NCBI RefSeq assembly: GCF_001280125.1
Contig: NZ_LGEG01000255.1
Coordinates: forward strand, 62,001 to 126,000
Reading direction: 5' to 3'
Source: Streptomyces sp. NRRL F-6492
GTDB taxonomy: Bacteria > Actinomycetota > Actinomycetes > Streptomycetales > Streptomycetaceae
DNA length: 64,000 bases
Both the position numbers and the translations under genes were made by a program. The notes beneath the pieces are model-generated. The model saw only the letters and a list, made by a program, of their open reading frames with translations. It was not told the DNA's origin and made no database searches. Of this stretch, positions 45,594-60,316 are shown in pieces (position 1 is the stretch's first letter; each line of letters opens with the position of its first letter).

Positions 45594-48500
45594 CTAGAAG
45601 ATGCCGGTGATCGCAGTGGCCCACCCGGCAGTACCCGAGAGACGGGGTGACCCGTGACCGGTGGGCGTACCGGGGTAAGTGAGGAGGCATCCAGTGGGGC
45701 AGAGCGTACTCGTCCAGCTTCCCGCCGAATCAACGTACTGAACCGGGGTGTTCGGGTCGGCGGGCGTGGTGGCCCAGAAGTCGCCTTGTTCCTGGCCGGC
45801 GGTAGATATGAACCGCTTGAAGTCATAGGTCTTGGCCTCATTGCCGGGGCCAGGCGGAGCGTCGGGGGAAGGTCCAACGGTGACCGTGGCGTCCGCAAGG
45901 GCACCCTGCATGTTGCCGGGGGAAGTCAGGAAGGGCCGCTGGGTCCATCCAGCGGTGCCGTAGACACTGCGCTGAAGGAGTTTGTAGTCACTGCCCGGGC
46001 ACTTAGACGCGTCGTTGAGGCAGCCGGGGTAGAGGTAGAGCTTGCCGTCGCCGGGATCGCGGGTGACAAGGTCTGCGTAGGAGTCACCGTTGACGTCGTC
46101 GACGGCGAGGTTGGTGAGGTCGCGCCAGCCACCGGTACCCAGGACGACCGGGTTACCCCAGTCGAAGGGCTGTGCCTGGTTCTGGCCACCGCCGCCGACG
46201 GCGATGCCGCTGTAGAGGATGAGCCGAGCGTTGCCGCAGTTCTTGCTCGCGTCGTAGATGCATTCGACGGTGATGAGGTCATTGCCCTGATTGCCGTCGA
46301 TGTCGCCGGGGAGAAGCATCTGGCGCAGACCGCTCCAGTTCGATCCCCGGGAAGGATGGGCGAGTTCCTTGCGGGTGTAGTACCAGGGGGATCCCACTCC
46401 ATTGCCGGGGTAGACATAGAGCTTGTTGTCGGACAGGCGGACGAGGAAGTCCTCGTAGCCGTCGGGCGTCGAGTCTTTGGACGACATGCCCTTCAAATCG
46501 CCGCGGTGGGCGATGAGCGCTCCGCTCCAACCGCCGCTGCCGGCATTCTGGCGGGTCCCCATGGAACCGAGAGTGCCGTTACCGGGGTAGAACCAGAGCT
46601 TTCCGTCGGGATCGGTGGCAACGAAGTCTGCGAAACCGTCACCGCTGAGGTCCCCAGGCCGATCGTGCTTGCTGCTGCCGATAGAGGGGTCGGAATTTTC
46701 CTTTTCATATACGAATGTCGGTGACGTTGTGGTGAGGTGAACCTGGTCATCGCCTCCTGCGAGCATGGAGCGGTTGCCGAACTTGTCATAGGCGACGACG
46801 TTCAGCTTGGCGACGGGGTGGGCGAAGGGCGTGATGGTCACGGTCGCGGTGTGGTTGGCATCCGTGCCGGCGTCGACCCAGGTGCCGTTGGGGCAGCGGG
46901 GGGTCGTCGCAGAGGACAGAGGGCGGTCCATGGCCCAGCAGTAGCCGTCGACGTCGCTGACGGTGTTGGTGAACTTGAACTGGCGAGGCACCCGGGCCGC
47001 GTAGCTGTCAGTGGCCTGGCCAGCCTTCGTTCCGTCGGCGTCGAGAACGGTGACAGGCTTGTTGGGGCCTACCAGGTCGACGCTGAAGGAGCAGGATGCG
47101 GTGGCGGCACTGGTCGTGTTCTCGTTGTCCTTGGCGTAGACGCTCCAGGTGTAGGTGCCGTTGCCCAACTTCGTATAGGGCACCAGCACACTGGTTTCGC
47201 CTGAACCGCTCACGCTGTCGGAGTTGGGCGCGAAGGAGACGGCGGTGCCGCTGGAGTTCTTGACCGTGAAGTGGGCCGTAACCTTCCCACCGTCCTCGTC
47301 CTTGATCTTCGCGTTCAGGGTGATGCCGCTGTTGCCGATGCGTCCACCGCAGCCGACCGGAACATTGCCGTCGCCGGACTCTACGTAGTAGCCCTCGTAG
47401 GCGGACTTGCCGGTGACGACGGGCTTGTAGTTGTAGTCGACCTCGAGAACGGGGTTGTTGCGAAACCGCTTGTAGGCGTTGGTGTTGCCCGCATAGTTGC
47501 TCGGGGCCTTCATCCCGAGGAAAAGGGTGCCCAGTTCGCTGTTGGCGGCCTGCTGGACGTAGGCCGTCAGTGCGGCGCTGGCGAAGTCGTGTCCCTTGTC
47601 GCCGGGGCAGTACTGGTCGTTTCCGCCGAAGAACGAACCGGAGGCAAGCTTGCTGCCCCAAGGCTGACTGTTCCAGGTGGGGGTGGTGGCGATGCTGCCC
47701 GTCGACCACAGTTCGGTCGGGCCGACCGAGGAGTCGCAGACGTAGGAGTGGGTCTGGATGACGGCGAACTTGGCGTCACTGATGGTCGCGTTCTCCAGGC
47801 CGTTGGTGTTCATGGCGAAGAACGAGGCGGTGTCACCGGTCCCGTTGTACCCGACCCGGGGCTCGTCGGCGGGGTTGGAGGAGTTCCATCCCGAACCGTT
47901 GGGGTAGGTGGCGTTGGGCGTGGCCGAGTAGACCACCGCCCACTTCTCGCGGTTCCCGTCCTCGAAGACCGGGTCAATGACCAGCGGGAACTGGTCGGCC
48001 GAGGCCAGAAGGCCCGAGTCCGGTACGAGCGTGAGCGAGTTTCCGCTGATATCCACGGCCACGGGCGCACTGTCGGGTTGCGCGGACCCGGCGGCAGCGG
48101 AGCGCGCGGCCGTCTTCGAGGCGACGACGGTCTGCTGCTCTTCGGCCGGGAGGGCGGGCTGCTCCCACATCTTCGGGACGGGAGCGCTGAAGACCGTTTC
48201 GCCTTTCTCGTCCTTGGCCAGCAGCCGGTTGTCGGAGGTCTCGCTCAGGGTGACGCCGTCGGTTTCCAGCCCAAGCTCGATGCTGCGCAGGGCGGGATTG
48301 GCCGCCGCCTCGGGCGTGTGTATGACCAGATGTTGCGCGAAGCCGTTGACCTCAGCGATGAGCTTGAGGTCGACGCCAGGCAGGACCGACGGGTACGTGG
48401 CGCTGTCGCCGTCCAGGACCGGCTCGGGAAGCGCGGCGGGCCAGGTGAGGGCCAGCTTTTTGCCCTCCTTGACCATCGTGGCCAGCGGCTGGTTGCCACC

Positions 48501-48917
48501 GCCGGAGAAGGTGATCGGGAAGGTGGGCGCTGTCGGTCCGACCGAGCCGTCCGGCTGCCGTATGAGCGATGGATCAGTCTGGCGCCACATGCCGTCGTAT
48601 CGCGTCCACTTCGGGATGCCGTAAGAGCGGCGGGTGGTGGAACCGTCGGAGTTGGCGAAGAACTCGGTGTTCTCCTGCCGGCGGTCGAGAATCTCGACCT
48701 GCTTGCCCGTCCTGGCAGCCTCGCCGAACGCGGCCTCCTCGAAAAGCGCAGATGGCGTCCGCGACGCGTCCGTCTTCTCCGCTACTGCGGGCAAGGCCGA
48801 GGGCGAGGCCACGGGCAGAGTGGTCCGGGCGACGGCTGCGGAGACCGGCAGGGCCACGGTCGCGGCCATCGCCAGAGCCATCGCTCTGCTGCCACGTCTG
48901 AGTCTGGTGGTGCGCAT
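45594..48917 (-). CDS. Large secreted DNRLRE/FG-GAP repeat protein, divergent partner of the Rhs gene
   Basis: The 1107-residue product (ATG 48917, GGAAGG upstream) has a signal peptide (GSRAMALAMAATVALPVSAAVA). Then comes an N-terminal region with ENTEFFANSDGSTTRRSYGIPKWTRYDGMWRQTDPSLI, and a DNRLRE-like domain with FAVIQTHSYVCDSSVGPTELWSTGSIATTPTWNSQPW and AYKRFRNNPVLEVDYNYKP. Next are Ig/fibronectin-like domains (TVKNSSGTAVSF...YTWSVYAKDNENTTS) and a C-terminal propeller with DLSGDGFADFVATDPDGKLWFYPGNGTLG and DIDGNQGNDLITV. Such proteins commonly accompany Rhs genes in Streptomyces. It is likely exported to the wall. Function unproven. Confidence 0.88.
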   Translation of the reverse strand: MRTTRLRRGSRAMALAMAATVALPVSAAVARTTLPVASPSALPAVAEKTDASRTPSALFEEAAFGEAARTGKQVEILDRRQENTEFFANSDGSTTRRSYGIPKWTRYDGMWRQTDPSLIRQPDGSVGPTAPTFPITFSGGGNQPLATMVKEGKKLALTWPAALPEPVLDGDSATYPSVLPGVDLKLIAEVNGFAQHLVIHTPEAAANPALRSIELGLETDGVTLSETSDNRLLAKDEKGETVFSAPVPKMWEQPALPAEEQQTVVASKTAARSAAAGSAQPDSAPVAVDISGNSLTLVPDSGLLASADQFPLVIDPVFEDGNREKWAVVYSATPNATYPNGSGWNSSNPADEPRVGYNGTGDTASFFAMNTNGLENATISDAKFAVIQTHSYVCDSSVGPTELWSTGSIATTPTWNSQPWGSKLASGSFFGGNDQYCPGDKGHDFASAALTAYVQQAANSELGTLFLGMKAPSNYAGNTNAYKRFRNNPVLEVDYNYKPVVTGKSAYEGYYVESGDGNVPVGCGGRIGNSGITLNAKIKDEDGGKVTAHFTVKNSSGTAVSFAPNSDSVSGSGETSVLVPYTKLGNGTYTWSVYAKDNENTTSAATASCSFSVDLVGPNKPVTVLDADGTKAGQATDSYAARVPRQFKFTNTVSDVDGYCWAMDRPLSSATTPRCPNGTWVDAGTDANHTATVTITPFAHPVAKLNVVAYDKFGNRSMLAGGDDQVHLTTTSPTFVYEKENSDPSIGSSKHDRPGDLSGDGFADFVATDPDGKLWFYPGNGTLGSMGTRQNAGSGGWSGALIAHRGDLKGMSSKDSTPDGYEDFLVRLSDNKLYVYPGNGVGSPWYYTRKELAHPSRGSNWSGLRQMLLPGDIDGNQGNDLITVECIYDASKNCGNARLILYSGIAVGGGGQNQAQPFDWGNPVVLGTGGWRDLTNLAVDDVNGDSYADLVTRDPGDGKLYLYPGCLNDASKCPGSDYKLLQRSVYGTAGWTQRPFLTSPGNMQGALADATVTVGPSPDAPPGPGNEAKTYDFKRFISTAGQEQGDFWATTPADPNTPVQYVDSAGSWTSTLCPTGCLLTYPGTPTGHGSPRLSGTAGWATAITGIF

Positions 48918-49313
48918 GTACTGGTGCCTTCCGGAGTGCATGGCTTTTCACAAGGGGCGAGAAAGACTCTCTGTTTCTCTTTGGCGGGGACTCTAACCCG
49001 AAGAGTGGACATCCCTGCATGACAGATCCCAACTCACTCTCGGCAGCACACAGAAGACTCCCCCGGCAGAAAAAATGGAATCCGCAGGTCCGCATGCGAA
49101 ACAACGCGAAGATGCGGCTTTTATACATCCATGACCCATAAACGCGCTGGTCAGATGATTGAGTCGCCTTGGTGAGCGTCACACCCAGAAGCAGGTTCCC
49201 CAACCTGACAAACTTGACCACCCTTCTCCCGATCATGCTTGTCGGCCACCCGCGGGAAGTGTTTGATTCGCGTGATCATCAAAATTTCACGCAAGACCTG
49301 GGTGGGGATCTCA
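48918..49313. other. Divergent promoter region between the FG-GAP and Rhs genes
   Basis: 396 nt, visibly lower in GC than the flanks (runs such as aaaaaatggaat and cttttatacatcc). It must hold both promoters. I see no convincing operator, tRNA or attachment site. The open frames in it are short and antisense, or are an N-terminal extension of Rhs (GTG-type start at 49239) without a ribosome-binding site. Confidence 0.4.
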
Positions 49314-56309
<6,996 letters not shown>

Positions 56310-56311
56310 AG

Positions 56312-56593
56312 GTGAGGTACGTTAAGGTCGAATGGGATCACGACTTCGCTGATGATCCTGTGCTCTATCTCAGCGAGCTTGGCGACGATGGCTACGAAAC
56401 CCGGAAGGTGCAGTTCTACCGGGATGGTAGATCCGAATGGGCAGATGAGAGTTCCGAAACTGGAACTGTCGGCCTCTCGGAAATCTCGTTCCCGCCTCTG
56501 GAGGAAATCGACAGCCAGTCGGAGTTCACTGCCAAGGTGATTACTCCAGAAGAGTTCGAGAGCGCATGGAACGGGGCGCGCGGGAACTCCTGA
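56312..56593 (+). CDS. Probable immunity protein to the HYD1 toxin (DUF6881-like)
   Basis: The 93-residue acidic product (GTG 56312, two bases after the toxin stop) begins RYVKVEWDHDFADDPVLYLSELGDDGYETRKVQFYRDGRSEWADES. It ends FPPLEEIDSQSEFTAKVITPEEFESAW, the layout of the DUF6881 family as I recall it. It has no signal peptide and is strongly negative, as expected of a cytoplasmic inhibitor that caps a basic toxin. Position directly behind a C-terminal ART toxin is the standard toxin-immunity order. Base composition matches the toxin end rather than the Rhs shell, consistent with exchange as a cassette. Family assignment is by eye. Confidence 0.75.
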   Translation: MRYVKVEWDHDFADDPVLYLSELGDDGYETRKVQFYRDGRSEWADESSETGTVGLSEISFPPLEEIDSQSEFTAKVITPEEFESAWNGARGNS

Positions 56594-56662
56594 CGTGCCA
56601 CTGCATTCTTCTTGTGGTGTGCCATAGCGCAAAGAGCGCTTCCATTCCGGTGATAACAGAAG

Positions 56663-56697
56663 CTCGGCGCCCTGCTGACTGTCGGCAGGGCCCCGAG
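56663..56697. terminator. Hairpin between the immunity gene and the integrase remnant
   Basis: CTCGG-GCCCTGC (56663-56675, one bulge) pairs with GCAGGGC-CCCGAG (56685-56697), a strong stem between two converging units. The 131-nt gap 56594-56724 otherwise holds only a short duplicated string (gacggcaacg at 56703-56712 and 56715-56724). I see no tRNA gene. Confidence 0.6.
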
Positions 56698-56724
56698 CCC
56701 TTGACGGCAACGCTGACGGCAACG

Positions 56725-56872
56725 TCAGCGGACGACGGCTGCGGCGGGTGGGTCTTCCGGTTCGTCGTCGGTCTGGCCGAGGGCGTTGCCGAAAGTGTCG
56801 ATGGCCTGGCGTTGGAGGCGGAGCCTTACGTGTGCGTAGACGCCGATGTGGGCGTGGCCCAACAGCTCCTTA
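56725..56872 (-). pseudogene. 3' fragment of the AICE tyrosine integrase
   Basis: On the minus strand the sequence GAGCTGTTGGGCCACGCC reads ELLGHAHIGVYAHVRLRLQRQAIDTFGNALGQ up to TGA 56727-56725. ELLGHxxI and the following Tyr are the C-terminal catalytic part of a tyrosine recombinase. Its missing upstream part ends VDLVVIK at 59027. Joining the two ends restores VVIKELLGHAHI across the IS insertions. The region between the second His and the Tyr is short (IGVYAHV), so a small deletion is possible too. Confidence 0.88.
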
Positions 56873-57678
56873 GACCGTGTCCTATGTGGTGAGGCGGACC
56901 AGTCGCTTGTAGCAGCAGAGGGCTGCGGCGAGACCGAGGAAGGCCGGGTAGTTGCGGGGATGGCGCTCGTAGCGGTGGTTGAGCCGGCGGTAGCCGGTCA
57001 GCCAGGACATGGTCCGCTCGATCACCGCGTTTCCCTCGGAGCCATTTCCGCAGCTCAGGTATGTCATAGGCCTTGTCGGCGTGCAGACGCCGGGGCTTGA
57101 AGTGACGGCCGCGATGGGGGTCGTGTCTCGTTTGGTGACCGAGCACCATGGGCTTCAGTGCCTGGCTGTCGTGGGTATTGGCCGCGGTGACACCGACGAC
57201 GAGGGGCAGTCCGTTCGCGTCCGACAGGACGTGCATCTTGGAACCCGGCTTGCCCCGGTCCACAGAGCTCGGACCGGTGAGGTCACCCCCCTTTTTTCGC
57301 CCTGCCATGGGCGGAGTCGAGGACGGCGCGGGACAGGTCGAGCAGGCCGGCGTCGTCGAGGCGATGCAGGATCTCCTCGTGCAACCGGCCCCACACTCCC
57401 GCCCTGGACCAGATCAGGAACCGGCGGTGGGCGGTCGACTTCGATATCCCGAAGCAGGGCGGCAAGGCCCGCCAGGCACAGCCGCTGACCAGGACGTAGA
57501 TGATCGCGGCGAACAAGGTCTCATCAGGCGTGTCCGGCGTCCCGCCGCCCTGCGGCCGCACCCGAGAGGGCGGGATCAGCGGCTTCGCGATCTCCCACAA
57601 CCCGTCCGGAACAATCCAACTCCACGTACCCCGCCCCATAACCAGCCCAACGACCGCCTCACCACATAGGACACGGTT
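56873..57678 (-). mobile_element. IS5-family insertion sequence (IS427-like group), 806 bp
   Basis: 24-bp perfect inverted repeats occupy 56874-56897 and 57654-57677. TTA is found at 56870-56872 and 57679-57681, consistent with a TTA target duplication. Inside are two overlapping minus-strand ORFs of an IS5 transposase joined by a programmed-frameshift signal. The copy is defective because of an internal deletion in the second ORF. Confidence 0.88.
56882..57639 (-). pseudogene. IS5-family transposase, two-ORF type, second ORF internally deleted
   Basis: ORF A (57639-57283) reads WSWIVPDGLWEIAKPLIPPS, LFAAIIYVLVSGCAWRALPP, STAHRRFLIW and the first DDE Asp (AVLDSAHGRAKKGG). A slippery A-AAA-AAG run at about 57289-57295 lets a -1 shift enter ORF B: KKGGDLTGPSSVDRGKPGSKMHV, NTHDSQAL and the second Asp LHADKAYDIPELRKWLRG. 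Near 57030 the frame breaks. The next recognisable part (VIERTMSWLTGYRRLNHRYERHP, third acidic residue Glu) is in another frame, and about 20 residues found in the neighbouring IS copy (RIARKGIESSQRLGRHRW) are missing. It ends RLVRLTT. Inactive as it stands. Confidence 0.85.
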
Positions 57679-57690
57679 TTAGACGTCATC

Positions 57691-58460
57691 TCATTTGGTG
57701 AGTCTGCGGTAGCAGATGAGGGTGCAGGCGATGCTGGTGAAGGCGAGGAAGTGGTCGGCTTTGCGTTCGTAGCGTCGGTGGAGGCGGCGGCAGCCGGCGA
57801 GCCAGGACATGGTGCGTTCGATGGTCCAGCGGTGGCGGCCCAGCCGCTGTGAGGACTCGATCCCTTTGCGGGCGATGCGGTGGGTGATGCCGCGTCCGCG
57901 TAACCATCGCCGCAGGTGGGGGTAGTCGTAGCCCTTGTCTCCATGAAGCTTGCCCGGCTTGCGCCGCCTGCGTCCGCGGCGGGATCGGATCGGCGGAATG
58001 CCCTGGACCAGGGGGATCAGGGCCTGGCTGTCGTGCAGATTCGCGCCTGAGATTCCGACGGAAATGGGCAGACCGCCCCGCTCGGTGATCAGGTGGATCT
58101 TCGAGCCGTACTTGCCCCGGTCCACAGGATTCGGACCCGTCAGGTCCCCCTTTTCAAGGCCCGCGTGTTCACCGAGTCGATCGCGCAGCGGGTCCAGTCC
58201 AGCTCGCCGCGGGTGCCAAGCTCGTCGAGCACCACGCGGTGCAGCTTGGCCCACACCCGGACCTTCGACCACTCACTGAACCGCCGATGGGCCGTTGCCC
58301 CTGACAGCCCAAACGACGCTGTCGGCAGCTGCTGCCACGTACAGCCCGACGTAGCCACGAACACGATCGCCGCCAGCACCTCCCGGTCGCCATGCCGACG
58401 CCGACCACCGCCCTGAGGCCGCAACGGCGCCTCCGGCACCAGCCGCTCAACAATTCCCAT
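57691..58460 (-). CDS. IS5-family transposase, two overlapping ORFs with -1 frameshift, contains a TTA codon
   Basis: ORF A (58460-58140): MGIVERLVPEAPLRPQGGG, VLAAIVFVATSGCTWQQLPT, GATAHRRFSEWSK and the first catalytic Asp in CAIDSVNTRALKRGT, stop 58140. ORF B is entered by -1 shift at the TTGAAAAGGGGG run (~58152): LEKGDLTGPNPVDRGKYGSKIHLITE, LHDSQALIPL, second Asp GDKGYDYP, third Glu WTIERTMSWLAG, ending CTLICYRRLTK at 57691. Both halves are intact, so it may be active. The leucine of RRWLRGRG (57903-57901) is a TTA codon, so translation needs bldA tRNA. It acts on the flanking inverted repeats. Confidence 0.88.
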
Positions 58461-58472
58461 GACCTGTCGCGC

Positions 58473-58940
58473 CTACGACTCGCTCGAGCAGGTGGTTTCA
58501 GTCCAGGTCGCCTGGAGGTCACGGCAGACAAGGGTGAGGGTGCCATCCCAGCAGGCAATCTCGTGGCTGCAGCCGTCCCTGTGCGGCAGGATCTCGTCCA
58601 GAATCACTGCCCCGAGGTCCGTTCCCCGGTCCTCGTCGACGGGATCGATGACGAAGCTGGACACCCCTGTGTAGCGGATCAACAGGTCCTGGTCGTGCTT
58701 CCAGCAGTTGTGCTGGAACTCGACCTCCATCTCCTCACCGCCGGCACCCCGGACAGCCCTGAGCGTCAGGTCCTTCACACATCGCCTGCTACTGAAGTCG
58801 TAGTGGTCCGTGTCCGTGGCGAAAGCCCAGGCGCCTGACGGTAGGTCACCGGATATCAAGGGCAGGCGGCTCAGGTAGTGAGCCGGGTCCAAGACCCCTG
58901 ACAGGTCGCCGACCTGCGCATCGAGATTGACGTACTCCAT
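58473..58940 (-). CDS. Passenger gene inside the IS, unknown protein
   Basis: The 155-residue product (MEYVNLDAQVGDLSGVLDPAHYLSRLPLISGDLPSGAWAFATDTDHYDFSSRRCVKDLTLRAV...) is acidic and soluble, with no signal or membrane segment. It has recurrent Trp/Cys (FQHNCWKHDQDLLIRY, HEIACWDG, ATWTETTC) and a beta-rich pattern. Small acidic soluble proteins like this are common among immunity-type genes, but I recognise no family. It starts 13 nt upstream of the transposase ORF A, on the same strand, and lies wholly inside the IS inverted repeats, so it moves with the element. A C14 tract lies 9 nt before its start codon. Confidence 0.7.
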   Translation of the reverse strand: MEYVNLDAQVGDLSGVLDPAHYLSRLPLISGDLPSGAWAFATDTDHYDFSSRRCVKDLTLRAVRGAGGEEMEVEFQHNCWKHDQDLLIRYTGVSSFVIDPVDEDRGTDLGAVILDEILPHRDGCSHEIACWDGTLTLVCRDLQATWTETTCSSES

Positions 58941-58949
58941 CTACCTTCG

Positions 58950-58963
58950 CCCCCCCCCCCCCC
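58950..58963. repeat. Run of 14 C residues
   Basis: Fourteen consecutive C on plus (G on minus) at 58950-58963, 10-23 nt upstream of the passenger gene ATG, where a Shine-Dalgarno sequence would sit. Slippage at such a tract could change spacing or promoter strength; length in the assembly may also be unreliable. Confidence 0.85.
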
Positions 58964-59026
58964 GCTCACGACTTCCCACTGGCCGACGAATCGTCGCACG
59001 GACTCACCAAATGAGATGACCTCTTA

Positions 59027-60134
59027 ATGACGACGAGGTCGACGCCCTGTTCCAGGAGCAGGGTCGCGGTCGAGTGCCGTAGGTCGTGGAAGCGGATGCG
59101 TCGGAGTGCGGCCCTGTCGAGGAAGCTGCGGAAACGGCGGGTGAGGTTGGCAGGGTCGAGAGGCCGGCCAGTCGGCGTGGTGAATACGAGCCCGCTGTCG
59201 CTCCAGTCCGATCCTGCTGTCTCTCGCTCCTTGTCCTGCCGTCCTCTGTGCTCCTTGAGGGAGTGGAGGCATTCGGTCGGGAGCGCGATACGGCGCTCGG
59301 ACGCCCGGGTCTTGGTGGGCAGGTGGGTGAGGCCGCCGGTGCGGGTGCGTTGGAGTGAACGGCGGATGCTGGCGGTCCCGCTGTTGAGGTCGAGGTCTGC
59401 CCAGTGGAGGCCGAGGAGTTCGCCTTTGCGGAGGCCGGTGCGCAGGGCGAGTTCGTACAGCGCGTGCAGCCGGTCGGCGCGGGCCGCGTCAAGGAACTGC
59501 CGGGCTTCGGCCACTGTGAGCGGACAGAAGCGCCTGGGCTGGTACGTGGTGGTCTTGACGTTGCGGGCGACGTTCCGGGGCAGCTCGTCCTCCCGGACGG
59601 CGTGTTCCAGTGCCGACTTGAGCACGGAGTGCACGTAGGCCACGGTCAAAGCGGACAGATGCTTCTGGCAGCACTCGCCGATGGCGCAGCATTGCTTCCG
59701 TTCGGTGTCTAGCCCCTGGGCGCAGCACTGGCAGGCGGTGCGGAGCCGGTCGAGGAAGGTGCGCACGTCCTTGGCGGTGAGGCGGGCGACCTTCTTGGTG
59801 CCGAGGCCAGGGATGAGGTGGAGGCGGACGCAGGCGGCGTAGCGGGTGTGGGTGTTCTCGCGGAGCCAGTGGACGGCGACGCTGCCGAGTCAGTAGGTGA
59901 GGTAGTCGCCGACGGTGCTGTCGGCGGTGGCGACGGGCAGGCCGCGGTTGCTGTCGGCGATCTTCTCGGCGAGTTTGTCTGCGGCTTCTCTCCGGGTGGT
60001 GCCGTAGACGCGGACGCGTTTGCGGGCGCCGTCGGCGGCGAGGACGTAGCCAGCAGCTTCCCAGCGGCCGTCCTTGCGTTGGTAGATGGTGCCTTCGCCG
60101 TTGGCCCGGGCCTTCTTGCGCTTGGGGCGGTCAT
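59027..60134 (-). pseudogene. AICE tyrosine integrase, main part: lost start, one UGA, truncated by IS
   Basis: Core-binding part in one frame: KRKKARANGEGTIYQRKDGRWEAAGYVLAADG, EAADKLAEKIADSN, STVGDYLTY, then TGA at 59892-59890 (homologues have Trp: YLTYWL), then LGSVAVHWLRENTHTRYAACVRLHLIPGLGTKKVARL. Catalytic domain: FCPLTVAEARQFLDAARADRLHALYELALRTGLRKGELLGLHWADLDL (Arg in TGLRKGE) and RIRFHDLRHSTATLLLEQGVDLVVIK (HxxR). The frame of the N-terminal part has no start codon: ATG 60134, overlapping the xis stop, is in another frame, as if four bases (one accg of two) were lost. Its C-terminus lies at 56725-56872. Confidence 0.9.
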
Positions 60135-60316
60135 CGGGATGCCTCTTCCAGGTGGCGCTGGACGTAGTCGTCCAGGGCGTGGGCGGGGATGCGTCGGGCG
60201 CGGCCGATGGTCAGTGAGGCCAGGCGGCGGGTGCGCAGGAGGTCGTAGAGGGCGGAGCGGCCGATCTTGAGTCGGGCCATCGCTTCCGGGACGGTGAGGA
60301 GTTCGTCGTCACGCAC
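60131..60316 (-). CDS. Excisionase (AlpA/MerR-like HTH, AICE Xis)
   Basis: A 61-residue winged-helix protein: ELLTVPEAMARLKIGRSALYDLLRTRRLASLTIGRARRIPAHALDDYVQRHLEEASR. This is the helix-turn-helix and wing of the excisionase family (LTVPEAAxxLxIxxxTLYxLLxxGxLxxxxxGRxxRIxxxAL). It is encoded between rep and int; GTG 60316 overlaps the rep end by 8 nt and the stop overlaps the former int ATG. It is the only one of the int-xis-rep-tra genes that reads intact. It would direct Int to excision. Confidence 0.9.
   Translation of the reverse strand: MRDDELLTVPEAMARLKIGRSALYDLLRTRRLASLTIGRARRIPAHALDDYVQRHLEEASR

Larger units (their letters stand above)
57682..59023 (-). mobile_element. IS5-family element with a passenger gene, 1342 bp, abutting the first IS
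   Basis: Inverted repeats GTCATCTCATTTGGTGAGTC (57685-57704) and its complement (59001-59020) are perfect over 20 bp and extend outward as GA(C/G). TTA stands at 57679-57681 and at 59024-59026, so all three copies of TTA flank the two elements in tandem. The transposase occupies only the left 780 bp. The right ~500 bp hold a 155-codon ORF and a C14 tract inside the same repeats. IS and integrase sequences meet exactly at TTA on both sides. Confidence 0.85.

Noticed and set aside
56846..57669. Plus-strand open frames inside the first IS as genes
   Set aside because: They are antisense to the transposase and show no protein-like features.
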